Shown: positions 55,293-63,295 of the stretch, piece after piece
Numbering within the stretch: the stretch's first letter is position 1
How the letters are laid out: the number at the start of each line of letters is the position of its first letter
Assembly (NCBI RefSeq): GCF_004346225.1
Contig: NZ_SMAJ01000002.1
Location: forward strand, 186,001 to 250,000
Direction: 5' to 3'
Source: Paralcaligenes ureilyticus
GTDB lineage: Bacteria > Pseudomonadota > Gammaproteobacteria > Burkholderiales > Burkholderiaceae_B
DNA length: 64,000 bases
Notes under the pieces: model-generated
What the model saw: the letters and a program-made list of their open reading frames with translations, nothing else
Database searches by the model: none
Told to the model about the DNA's origin: nothing
Program-made: the position numbers and the translations under genes

Positions 55293-56350
55293 TGGCAAGC
55301 GTGCAACTTCGTGAAGTCAGAAAAAACTATGGCGATTTTGCCGCGCTGCAGCCGTGCAACCTGGACATCATCGATGGCGAGTTTCTGGTTTTACTGGGCC
55401 CGTCCGGCTGCGGCAAGACGACAACGCTGCGACTGATCGCCGGCTTGAACGATGTAAGCCAGGGCCGTATTTTGATCGACGAGCAAGACGTAACGGACCT
55501 CCCGGTTTATCAACGCAATATAGGCGTGGTCTTTCAGAATTACGCGTTGTTTCCGCACATGAACGTGTTTGAAAATGTGGCTTTCGGTTTGCGCCGCCGC
55601 AAGCAGCCCGAGCAGGTAATCCGGGACAAAGTCAACGAAGTGCTCCGGCTCGTGCAACTGGAACCGCTTGCCAAGCGTTATGCCCGCCAACTGTCGGGCG
55701 GCCAGCAACAGCGTGTGGCGATTGCGCGCGCGCTGGCGATCGAGCCCGATGTACTGCTGCTTGACGAGCCCTTGTCCAGCCTGGATGCCAAGTTGCGGGT
55801 GGGCGTGCGGCGCCAAATACGTGAACTGCAACGTACGCTGGGCATCACCACGGTCCTGGTGACTCACGATCAGGAAGAGGCCATGAGCGTGGGTGATCGC
55901 CTGGTCGTCATGAAGGACGGGGCGATCCAGCAAATCGGCACTCCTCGCGATATTTACCGAAAACCCTCCAATGCGTTTGTGGCCGATTTTATCGGCACGG
56001 CCAATTTTTTCGAAGGCACGGCTGCTTCAGGGGGAAACGTGCTGCGTACCGCATCGGGCCTTCAGCTCGAGTGCTGTAATCTGCAAGACGGGCCGCAACA
56101 CGTGCTTGTCCGGCCGGAAGCCATACAACTGGTGCCCGGGGGCGCGGCACACGCTCACAGCAAAGCAAAACCAGGCAGGGTCGAAGACCTGACTTATCTG
56201 GGGCCCACGGTCGACGTACTGGTTCGCTTAAGTACAGATGATTTGCTTACCGTGCGTGTTGACAGCCTATGGATGGATGAGGCCGCCATTGCCCGCGATA
56301 CAGACGTGCTCGTCACTATCCCCGCCGGGGCGGTAACGATAATCAACTGA
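55292..56350 (+). CDS. ABC transporter ATP-binding protein, PotA type
   Basis: A 352-residue ATPase: Walker A G-P-S-G-C-G-K-T-T near residue 37, signature L-S-G-G-Q-Q-Q-R-V-A, Walker B V-L-L-L-D-E-P-L-S, H-loop T-H-D-Q-E-E-A, and a TOBE domain at the C-terminus. The frame is open further upstream but overlaps the permease; TAATG coupling sets the start. Confidence 0.93.
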   Translation: MASVQLREVRKNYGDFAALQPCNLDIIDGEFLVLLGPSGCGKTTTLRLIAGLNDVSQGRILIDEQDVTDLPVYQRNIGVVFQNYALFPHMNVFENVAFGLRRRKQPEQVIRDKVNEVLRLVQLEPLAKRYARQLSGGQQQRVAIARALAIEPDVLLLDEPLSSLDAKLRVGVRRQIRELQRTLGITTVLVTHDQEEAMSVGDRLVVMKDGAIQQIGTPRDIYRKPSNAFVADFIGTANFFEGTAASGGNVLRTASGLQLECCNLQDGPQHVLVRPEAIQLVPGGAAHAHSKAKPGRVEDLTYLGPTVDVLVRLSTDDLLTVRVDSLWMDEAAIARDTDVLVTIPAGAVTIIN

Positions 56351-56399
56351 TGTTTTTTGAATTCACTTGGTAGTTAAACTCGAAAGCAGGAGACTAGTC

Positions 56400-57443
56400 A
56401 TGGGAACAAATATTTCACGCAGGCAGTTCAATCTGATGCTTGGGGCCGCGGCGGCAACAAGCATGAGCAAGGCATTTGCCATCGGCAAGCCAAAGGGAAA
56501 CCTGGTTGTCGGCACATGGGGCGGAGATTACGGGAAGTTTCTGCGCGAGTACATCATAACGCCGTTCGTTGATCCCCAAGGCATCACCACGGCATTGGCC
56601 GTCGCCCAGGAACCCCCACGCAAAATCAAATTATTGGCCGAACGCCCCTTGCCTCATGGCACCATGGATGTGGCCGCACTGACCTTCGACGGCATGTCTG
56701 AAATGTGGAAAAACGGCGTCCTGCAAAAGCTGGACATCAGCCGGATCCCCAGATACGCCGGTATCGCCGAGTTTTTAAAGAACCCCTACTCCGTGCCGCA
56801 TATTTACACGGGCCGCGTCATTCTGTATAACCCGGACAAGGTCAAGACCGCGCCGACTTCCTACGAAGATCTCTGGGATCCGAAGTATGCCGGCAAGGTA
56901 GGCGTCATCGACATTCAGTATTCAACCACTATCGAGTCGGCCGCGTTAATCAGCGGCGGCTCCCTGAGCAATTTCGAGCCCGGCAAAAAGAAGCTGCTGG
57001 AACTGAAAAAAATGGGCGTGCGCGTTTATCCCACCAACGAGTCCATGGCCCAGGCATTAGGCACCGGCGAATGCTGGATGTGTATTATGTGGCTGGCGCG
57101 CGCACGGCAATGGCAGGACGCCGGCGCCCCCGTAAAGGTAGCCTACCCCAAAGAAGGCGTAATGGTTTACGGCAACGGCTGGGGTATTCCAAAAAATGCG
57201 CGCAACGTCGATGCGGCCTATGCCTACATCAACGCCACGCTGGAGCCGAAGGCCCAGATCGCATTCGCCCAGCACATGGGCTACATACCTCCGATGACGG
57301 CCAACGTGCTGCCCGCGAAGCTTGCCGAACGCGTCGCCATCCCAGACAGCGAGATCAAGAACGTGAAAATACGCGATTACGACTATCTGCTGAAAAACGA
57401 CTCCCAGTTGCAAAATTGGTGGAACAAGGTATTCAAAGGATGA
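56400..57443 (+). CDS. ABC transporter binding protein, Tat-type signal
   Basis: A 347-residue polyamine-type receptor. The N-terminus S-R-R-Q-F-N-L-M-L-G-A-A-A-A-T-S fits a twin-arginine signal, so it may be exported folded. The mature part begins G-N-L-V-V-G-T-W-G-G-D-Y-G, with W-D-P-K-Y-A-G later, as in PotD/PotF-like proteins. AGCAGGAG precedes the ATG at 56400. Ligand unknown; probably the substrate of the amidohydrolases. Confidence 0.9.
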   Translation: MGTNISRRQFNLMLGAAAATSMSKAFAIGKPKGNLVVGTWGGDYGKFLREYIITPFVDPQGITTALAVAQEPPRKIKLLAERPLPHGTMDVAALTFDGMSEMWKNGVLQKLDISRIPRYAGIAEFLKNPYSVPHIYTGRVILYNPDKVKTAPTSYEDLWDPKYAGKVGVIDIQYSTTIESAALISGGSLSNFEPGKKKLLELKKMGVRVYPTNESMAQALGTGECWMCIMWLARARQWQDAGAPVKVAYPKEGVMVYGNGWGIPKNARNVDAAYAYINATLEPKAQIAFAQHMGYIPPMTANVLPAKLAERVAIPDSEIKNVKIRDYDYLLKNDSQLQNWWNKVFKG

Positions 57444-57482
57444 CGGTGCGCGGTCCACTTTTCTACATTGACAAACCCGGCC

Positions 57483-58352
57483 ATGCGTAAGCCCTTGACT
57501 GCGTCGGCCATGCTGGCGCCTTCGTTGCTGCTGATACTGCTGGTTTTGATCATGCCTCTCGGGTTACTGATGCGTTACAGCTTCAACGCATTTGTACCGG
57601 GCAAGTTCATGGTCGAAGCGTTCACGTCGGCAAACTATATACAGGTGTTCACCGACCCGTACTACCGGCGAATCCTTGTGACCACGATCCTGATGGCCGG
57701 CGGCGTAACAGTCAGCTGCCTGGTCATCGGTTTCCCCATAGCGCAATTCCTGGCACGCAGCACATCGCGTTTCAAGAGCCTGATGATCCTGGCAATTGTG
57801 ATGCCGTTATTTGTGGGCAACGCGGTCCGGGCGGCAGGCTGGATGGTCGCAGTCGGCGAGAAAGGCCTGATCAACGCGGGCTTGCAGTGGCTGGGCATTA
57901 CGCATGCCCCGCTTGAAATCTTGTATACGACTCCGGCTGTATTTATCGGCATCGTGTCGATCAACCTGTCTTTTGTCATTCTTACGTTGCAAAGCGTGCT
58001 GGAAGGGTTGAATCCTTCCATCGAAGAGGCCTCGCTCAGTTTGGGTGGAACCCCTTTCGATACCTGGCGCTTGGTCACCCTGCCGCTGGCCTTGCCGGGC
58101 ATAGCGGCAGCGGCCATTTTGTGCATGATTCTGGCGATGAATGCCTACGCAACCCCGGTGCTGCTGGGCGGCCCGAGTTTCCGGATGATGGCGCCGGCGG
58201 TTGCCGACCAGATATTGGCGCAAAACAATTGGCCCGTAGGTGCCGCCTTGTCATTTGTGCTGATCGTGACCACTGTGGCGCTGACTGTCATTATGTATGC
58301 CTGCCTGAGAGGCAAGCAGGCTGAAAGCCCCGAAGAAGCGAAAAATACTTAG
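57483..58352 (+). CDS. ABC transporter permease, PotB/PotH type
   Basis: A 289-residue permease with an N-terminal hydrophobic anchor, six helices and EAA loop E-E-A-S-L-S-L-G-G-T-P-F-D-T-W. ATG at 57483 is taken; a TTG at 57468 is an alternative. It is the last gene of the importer and ends 30 bp before the convergent GntR gene. Confidence 0.9.
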   Translation: MRKPLTASAMLAPSLLLILLVLIMPLGLLMRYSFNAFVPGKFMVEAFTSANYIQVFTDPYYRRILVTTILMAGGVTVSCLVIGFPIAQFLARSTSRFKSLMILAIVMPLFVGNAVRAAGWMVAVGEKGLINAGLQWLGITHAPLEILYTTPAVFIGIVSINLSFVILTLQSVLEGLNPSIEEASLSLGGTPFDTWRLVTLPLALPGIAAAAILCMILAMNAYATPVLLGGPSFRMMAPAVADQILAQNNWPVGAALSFVLIVTTVALTVIMYACLRGKQAESPEEAKNT

Positions 58353-58382
58353 TGACCGGTAAAATCCCTATTGGAAATGGAA

Positions 58383-59033
58383 TTACTCAATGACCTTGCG
58401 GGTGAACGAAACAAGATAGTCCATCAAGACGTCCGCCGCGCGTGACGCCTGTTCGGGGTCGCCCGCGGCAATATTTTCCGCCAGCGAAAGATGGCAGACC
58501 GAACCTTGGGTCAGGTCGCCGTCGTACCTGAAGGCATACCAGAACCGGCGGCATTGAACAATCATGGGCTGCACGGCCTGCACCGCAAAAGGGTTGCGGC
58601 ACGCATCGTGATTGACGTGATCGAACGCCTGGTCCGCATCCATATAGCCTTGCAGGTCTTGCGCCTTCGCGGCGGCGACCATCTTCTGCGCCTGCGCGAC
58701 CATCGCAGCCCGCTGCGCCGGCGTCGCCCGCCGGGCTGAACCGACTGCAATCAACTGCTCGAGCACGCGCCGCGTGCCGATCAGCACCAGGTGCTCGGCT
58801 ACGCGAATTTCACCGACCCGCAATCCCCTGCGCGGCTGCTGTTCGATCAATCCGCCTGCTACCAGGCGCATCAACGCTTCGCGTATGGGCGTGCGACCCA
58901 AGCCGATCAGTTCAACCAGATCATTTTCGACAATGGCTTGCCCGGGCTGCAACTTCAGTGTCGCGATCAGGCCTTCGATAAGGTCGTAGGCAATTTCCGT
59001 TGTTCTTGCCTTGGATACTTGTATCTTGTTCAT
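58383..59033 (-). CDS. GntR-family regulator, FadR/FCD subfamily
   Basis: A 216-residue regulator. Winged helix in residues about 8-72 (V-E-N-D-L-V-E-L-I-G-L-G-R-T-P-I-R-E-A-L-M-R-L); FCD all-helical domain after it, with D-x-x-x-H-type ligand positions (D-Q-A-F-D-H-V-N-H) and C-H-L-S-L-A-E-N, so a metal or carboxylate may bind. It is last in the operon it probably represses. ATG at 59033 preferred over the frame's earlier ATG at 59105. Confidence 0.9.
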   Translation of the reverse strand: MNKIQVSKARTTEIAYDLIEGLIATLKLQPGQAIVENDLVELIGLGRTPIREALMRLVAGGLIEQQPRRGLRVGEIRVAEHLVLIGTRRVLEQLIAVGSARRATPAQRAAMVAQAQKMVAAAKAQDLQGYMDADQAFDHVNHDACRNPFAVQAVQPMIVQCRRFWYAFRYDGDLTQGSVCHLSLAENIAAGDPEQASRAADVLMDYLVSFTRKVIE

Positions 59034-59046
59034 AATCGACCTGCCT

Positions 59047-60021
59047 TCAAATTCGCACGGCGTCAATCTGCCGAAACAGGGTTTCAAATTCCTCTTCAGG
59101 GACATCGCGGAATATAAACACGAATTGGCTGTCAGCGGACTGGCTCCCTTTCAGAACCATGGGCTGACTGTAAACATGGCCGACGCTTTGCATGACTACC
59201 GGATCAGCCTGCCCGGCCAGTTGCAAAATACATTTCGAACGCAACAGGCGTTCGCCGAAATAAAAGCCGAAATCATCCAGCCACCGGGCAACGGCATCCC
59301 AGTCCAGGGGCGCCGCCAAGGTACGGGTGTACACCTTGACGTTCGGGTGCGGATTGCGGGCCGTGGGCTTGTCAAAGAAAAAAAACTCATGCAGGTTTTG
59401 CCGCGTGACCCCGATCCCGCCGAAAAAAGCCTCTTTGACGGCCGCTGTTTTATCAGGTTCTGAAATGACCCGCGCCATGGGATTGATGGCCGCGGCATAC
59501 TGGCCGACCTGCCCGATGCGGGCCGCATCGACTCGATCGAGCTTGGTCAATACAATGCGCTGCGCCGCAACCAACTGTGCCGCAACCTCGTCGGAAGCCT
59601 GCGCGTTTTTTATACCGTTAACGCAATCGAGCGCGCTGACAATATGGATATTCAGACCCAGCTCGAGCAACTCGCGGTCGGCCAATGAGGCGACAATGGG
59701 GCCGGGCAAGGATAAGCCGCTAGTCTCGATAATGATCCGATCCAGTGTTTTCCCCTGGTTTTCGGACTGGGTGCGCAGCAGCGAGAAAATCGTATCGACC
59801 AGGCTGTCGCGCAAAGAGCAGCACAGGCATCCGGATGGTAGCTTGGTTACCGGATTCGAATTGTCGGCGCTAAGCACTGTTTCGCCATCGATGTCGATAT
59901 CGCCCACTTCATTGACAATGACGCCTACATTGCCATCTGAATAATTGCGCAGCCACTCGATCAGCAAGGTGGTTTTCCCACTGCCCAGAAAACCGGAAAG
60001 GACGACAATATCCAGGGCCAT
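59047..60021 (-). CDS. CobW/G3E-family GTPase (metal insertase type)
   Basis: A 324-residue GTPase of COG0523. Walker A G-F-L-G-S-G-K-T-T-L near residue 10, N-E-V-G-D-I-D-I-D, the metal motif S-G-C-L-C-C-S-L-R and T-K-L-D are visible; the CobW C-terminal domain follows. These proteins load metal into enzymes. Being 9 bp after an amidohydrolase gene, its client is likely one or both of these enzymes. Confidence 0.9.
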   Translation of the reverse strand: MALDIVVLSGFLGSGKTTLLIEWLRNYSDGNVGVIVNEVGDIDIDGETVLSADNSNPVTKLPSGCLCCSLRDSLVDTIFSLLRTQSENQGKTLDRIIIETSGLSLPGPIVASLADRELLELGLNIHIVSALDCVNGIKNAQASDEVAAQLVAAQRIVLTKLDRVDAARIGQVGQYAAAINPMARVISEPDKTAAVKEAFFGGIGVTRQNLHEFFFFDKPTARNPHPNVKVYTRTLAAPLDWDAVARWLDDFGFYFGERLLRSKCILQLAGQADPVVMQSVGHVYSQPMVLKGSQSADSQFVFIFRDVPEEEFETLFRQIDAVRI

Positions 60022-60030
60022 GTCAGTGCA

Positions 60031-61620
60031 TCACGTTTCTTGATAACTTTCTTTGACCAGGGCACGCACATCGGCCAACAGTTCTTCCGTATCGAAAACC
60101 AGCCCCGCCTTGATCGTGTATTTCAGGCAACGCTGAAACTCGACCTGCCCCGTATCGTCGTTCAGGCGCATGGCACCTGTGCCCAGCATAAGCTTGGTAT
60201 CGAGCAATGGATTCTGCTGATGGACAAGCAAGTCGGCGCGCTTGCCGACATCAATCGAGCCGGTGACATCGCCAAGGCCCAGGAGTTCGGCGCCATCGAT
60301 GGTGACGGCCTTCCAGACTTCCAGTGGATTGAACCCGGCCTCTTGCAAGAGTTCCATTTCTCGAACCAGGCCAAAGCCGTAAATCTGGTATATAAACCCC
60401 GAGTCGCTGCCCGCGCAAACCCGGCCGCCGAGATTTTTATAATCGTTAAGAAATTGCATCCAGCGGATATAGTTTTTTTTCCATTGCACCTCGTTGCCGG
60501 TGCTCCAGGAATACCAATAAGAGCCGTGTCCGCCGCGCTGCGCCTGGAAGTATTTCCAGATAGCCTTCCAGGTGTAGTCCTGGTGCCAATCGGCCTGACG
60601 CGCGCGCATGACATCGCGGTTCGCGTCGTAAGCCACCATCGTTGGGACGAAAGTATGGCCGGCATCCAGATATTGATGCAGGACATCATTCCATTTCGCG
60701 CTGCCCGGTTCAGCAGCCTGGCTGAATGTGTGCCCGGCGCAGGCGAAGCGATGCGATTCATCGTTATAGTTGTAGTCGGCCGGATAATCCTGAATACGGC
60801 GATCCTCGAACAGCGCCTCGGCGATTCCATAATAGTGCTCGGTACTCGTCAGCCCCCATTTGGCCGACTGCAGCGAGGTCATGCGGCTGACGGCCATCTG
60901 CGCATGATGGCAGCCGCTGCGCAGGCCGGCTTTGGCGGCCTGGTCGAGGGCCGCCTGCATCATCGAGGGCGGAGCGCCAAAGAATTTGATCCCGTCGACT
61001 CCGCGTTCTTTAAGCGCATCTACCCACTGGCGTGCCTGATCGGGCGTGAAAATCGTTTTTACACGATCATTGAGAGCGGGAAAATAGGAATACACCACCA
61101 TGTTTGGCGCCGCGATCCTGTTCTGGGCGGCCAGTTCCTTTTGATCCAGGCTCCAGCCTGTGCCATTGAGCGCGCCCATCTCGCGAATAGTGGTCACACC
61201 ATGCGCTAGCCAGAGCTTGTAGACATAGTCGGCCGGAGGCACCTCACCGCTCATGTTGTGGTAAGGAGTGCCGATGTGCGCATGCGAATCGACCAGCCCG
61301 GGGGTCACAAACATGCCCGAGCAGTCGATTTCGTGGTCACCCATGGGCGGGCGGCGTTCGGGCTTGATAGGCATATGCGGGGTGCCTACGTTATGCACCC
61401 CGGTAATCTTGTCGTTTTCAATAACGACATCGGCTGGCCCCCAGGGTGGCGCGCCGGTGCCGTCGATGATGGTAGCGCCACGTAGAACCAGCCGTTTATA
61501 AGGGCCGGCCCCGCGATCGCGGGAAACGGCGGCATGCGGCGGACTCCAGCCTTTGGAAGAATTGAGATGCATCATCTCCTCGCCCACCTGGACGCCGGAA
61601 AATTCCGTTTTTATCGCCAT
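60031..61620 (-). CDS. Amidohydrolase-superfamily enzyme (529 aa)
   Basis: A metal-dependent hydrolase with TIM barrel. Metal ligands: H-x-H in V-D-S-H-A-H-I-G, a Lys in G-V-D-G-I-K-F-F-G (candidate carboxylated Lys), His in G-C-H-H-A-Q and S-T-E-H-Y, and the catalytic Asp in G-S-D-S-G. Ends with the usual beta-domain returning part (L-G-D-V-T-G-S-I-D-V-G-K-R-A-D-L). GGAGG precedes the ATG. Substrate, probably a cyclic amide or amidine, unknown. Confidence 0.9.
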   Translation of the reverse strand: MAIKTEFSGVQVGEEMMHLNSSKGWSPPHAAVSRDRGAGPYKRLVLRGATIIDGTGAPPWGPADVVIENDKITGVHNVGTPHMPIKPERRPPMGDHEIDCSGMFVTPGLVDSHAHIGTPYHNMSGEVPPADYVYKLWLAHGVTTIREMGALNGTGWSLDQKELAAQNRIAAPNMVVYSYFPALNDRVKTIFTPDQARQWVDALKERGVDGIKFFGAPPSMMQAALDQAAKAGLRSGCHHAQMAVSRMTSLQSAKWGLTSTEHYYGIAEALFEDRRIQDYPADYNYNDESHRFACAGHTFSQAAEPGSAKWNDVLHQYLDAGHTFVPTMVAYDANRDVMRARQADWHQDYTWKAIWKYFQAQRGGHGSYWYSWSTGNEVQWKKNYIRWMQFLNDYKNLGGRVCAGSDSGFIYQIYGFGLVREMELLQEAGFNPLEVWKAVTIDGAELLGLGDVTGSIDVGKRADLLVHQQNPLLDTKLMLGTGAMRLNDDTGQVEFQRCLKYTIKAGLVFDTEELLADVRALVKESYQET

Positions 61621-61653
61621 TGCAACCTCCGCATAAGTTTATGGACGCGCTAT

Positions 61654-62889
61654 TCAGGCATCCAGCTTATTCTTGACCGGCACACCTCCCTTCATGATCA
61701 ACGGGATATGGGCCCCCTGATCCTGGAACAAATTCAGATCCTGCAAAGGATTGCCGTCCAAGACCAGCAGATCGGCGTGCGCACCGGGAATCAGTTCGCC
61801 CAGCATCCCTTCCTGACGCACGATTCGGGCGTTGGTGATAGTGGCCGAACGTATGATTTCGGCGGGGCTCAGCACCTCGCTGCGAATCAGAAATTCACGG
61901 CACTGATCATCTTGCAATTGCCCAAGCAGATCGCTTCCAAAGCCAATTTCCACGCCTGCGTCGCGGCTGATTTCAATGGATCGAAGGCCGCCTCCCAGCA
62001 CTTTCAGATTTTTGGCCAGGCTGTATTCCGACATGCCGAATTCTTTGGCACGACGCTGCATGGTGTCGTAAGCCACAAGCGTAGGGACCAGGAAGGCGCC
62101 ACGCGCCGCCATCAGTTCGGCCGCCTCTTGATCAATCAGGTTGCCATGCTCGATGGTGCGCACTCCGCCCATAACCGCCCGCTTGACAGCTTGCGCCGAA
62201 TAGGCGTGCGCCGCCACGTAGCGCCCCCAACGATCAGCCTCTTCGCATGCCGCCTCGATTTCGTCCATGCGAAATTGCAAGCTTTCGAGGGGATCGCTTT
62301 GCGACGCCACGCCGCCAGAGCACATGATCTTGATGTGATCGGCGCCTTTGCGCAATTCATCGCGCACCGCCTTGATGACTTCAGGCACACCATCGGCCAC
62401 GCGGGCGGTGAACGACAAGCCCGAGCAGCATGCGCATTCGAATCGGCTTTGCGTGGCGCGGCGAAAATCCCCGTGCCCTCCGGTCTGGCTGACAGGCGCG
62501 CCGGCCACAAACAGCCTGGGGCCCAGCATCAGTCCCTGGGCGACCGCATCGCGAATACCATAATCAGCGCCACCTGTATCGCGCACTGACGTGAAGCCGC
62601 GCATCAGCATGTTGCGCATCAGTACGCCCGACCTGGCTGTCAACATGGTCAAGGGCACCCCCTCGAGATTGGCAATATTGACTTCACTAAGAAAAACGTG
62701 AATGTGGCAATCAATCAGCCCGGGCATGATGACCTTGCCATTCAAATTGATGACCTGTGCCGTTGACGACGACAATGGGCGATCCGAGACTTCGCGGATC
62801 AGCCCCTCTTCCACCAGAATATCGACGTTCTCTACCAATTCCCCTTTACGCGGATCCAACAAATTGCCTGCCTTGAATAAAAACGACAT
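61654..62889 (-). CDS. Amidohydrolase-superfamily enzyme (411 aa, prolidase/imidazolonepropionase-like)
   Basis: A TIM-barrel hydrolase with H-x-H in G-L-I-D-C-H-I-H-V, Lys in G-A-D-H-I-K-I-M-C-S-G-G-V, His in A-A-H-A-Y and T-I-E-H-G, Asp in G-F-G-S-D-L. The pattern is that of Xaa-Pro dipeptidase-like and related aryldialkylphosphatase-family amidohydrolases. AAGGAAGAGTC precedes the ATG at 62889. First gene of the GntR-controlled operon. Confidence 0.9.
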   Translation of the reverse strand: MSFLFKAGNLLDPRKGELVENVDILVEEGLIREVSDRPLSSSTAQVINLNGKVIMPGLIDCHIHVFLSEVNIANLEGVPLTMLTARSGVLMRNMLMRGFTSVRDTGGADYGIRDAVAQGLMLGPRLFVAGAPVSQTGGHGDFRRATQSRFECACCSGLSFTARVADGVPEVIKAVRDELRKGADHIKIMCSGGVASQSDPLESLQFRMDEIEAACEEADRWGRYVAAHAYSAQAVKRAVMGGVRTIEHGNLIDQEAAELMAARGAFLVPTLVAYDTMQRRAKEFGMSEYSLAKNLKVLGGGLRSIEISRDAGVEIGFGSDLLGQLQDDQCREFLIRSEVLSPAEIIRSATITNARIVRQEGMLGELIPGAHADLLVLDGNPLQDLNLFQDQGAHIPLIMKGGVPVKNKLDA

Positions 62890-62949
62890 GACTCTTCCTT
62901 TTGTAAGAATGAAGCAAAATCTTCTGATTATTGGCAATGCGCTGAGTAA

Positions 62950-62977
62950 AGTATATTCTTAATATATTTATTGTAAA
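62950..62977 (-). promoter_or_regulatory. Amidohydrolase promoter with GntR operator in its core
   Basis: Read leftward, TTTACA (62977-62972), 16-bp spacer, TATACT (62955-62950). The dyad TATATT-CTT-AATATA occupies 62952-62966, between and overlapping these elements, so a bound repressor would block RNA polymerase directly. Confidence 0.7.
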
Positions 62978-63049
62978 TGGCAAAAAGATTAAAATCGCCT
63001 CGAATCGAATGCTTGGTTGGTGTAAACCCTAGCATCGTCGAAAATTAAA

Positions 63050-63064
63050 TATATTTAGAATATA
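63050..63064. promoter_or_regulatory. Operator TATATT-N3-AATATA, upstream copy
   Basis: TATATT-TAG-AATATA, centred 98 bp from the promoter copy. Extended over 20 bp it differs from that copy (in reverse complement) at one position. A second site at this distance suits DNA looping or cooperative repression; it might also affect dedA. Confidence 0.65.
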
Positions 63065-63221
63065 CAAATTAATCTACACAACAATACTCATAAACCGCAT
63101 AAATCAAGACCCTCTTCCTGTAGCTCAGGCTGCCCGCCACAGTCGCGCTGATCGCAGAGCCCTCATGCTGGCAGGAAACTACAAAACTCATAGTGCGCCG
63201 GCCAGGTTATATTCTCTTTTG

Positions 63222-63269
63222 GTCGGAATGGCCTGTTCAGCGCCCGAGAAATTCCGACCCAGGTTTTTC
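63222..63269 (+). terminator. Strong hairpin plus T run ahead of dedA
   Basis: GGTCGGAAT and ATTCCGACC form a perfect 9-bp stem across a 21-base loop, followed after four bases by TTTTT. No plus-strand gene lies just upstream, so it may end a leader or read-through transcript or act as an attenuator 27 bp before the dedA start. Confidence 0.5.
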
Positions 63270-63295
63270 TAATCAACTAGACCTTTAGCGCTGCA

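Larger units (their letters stand above)
62890..63295. other. 406-bp divergent region, amidohydrolase operon to dedA
   Basis: It contains the amidohydrolase promoter with an operator between its -35 and -10, a second upstream operator copy (63050-63064) and a strong hairpin near the dedA gene (63222-63269). No further gene was recognised. Confidence 0.6.

Noticed and set aside
60040..61209. 389-residue plus-strand frame opposite an amidohydrolase
   Set aside because: The minus strand has all amidohydrolase motifs; the plus frame shows none. The same holds for 61534-62589.
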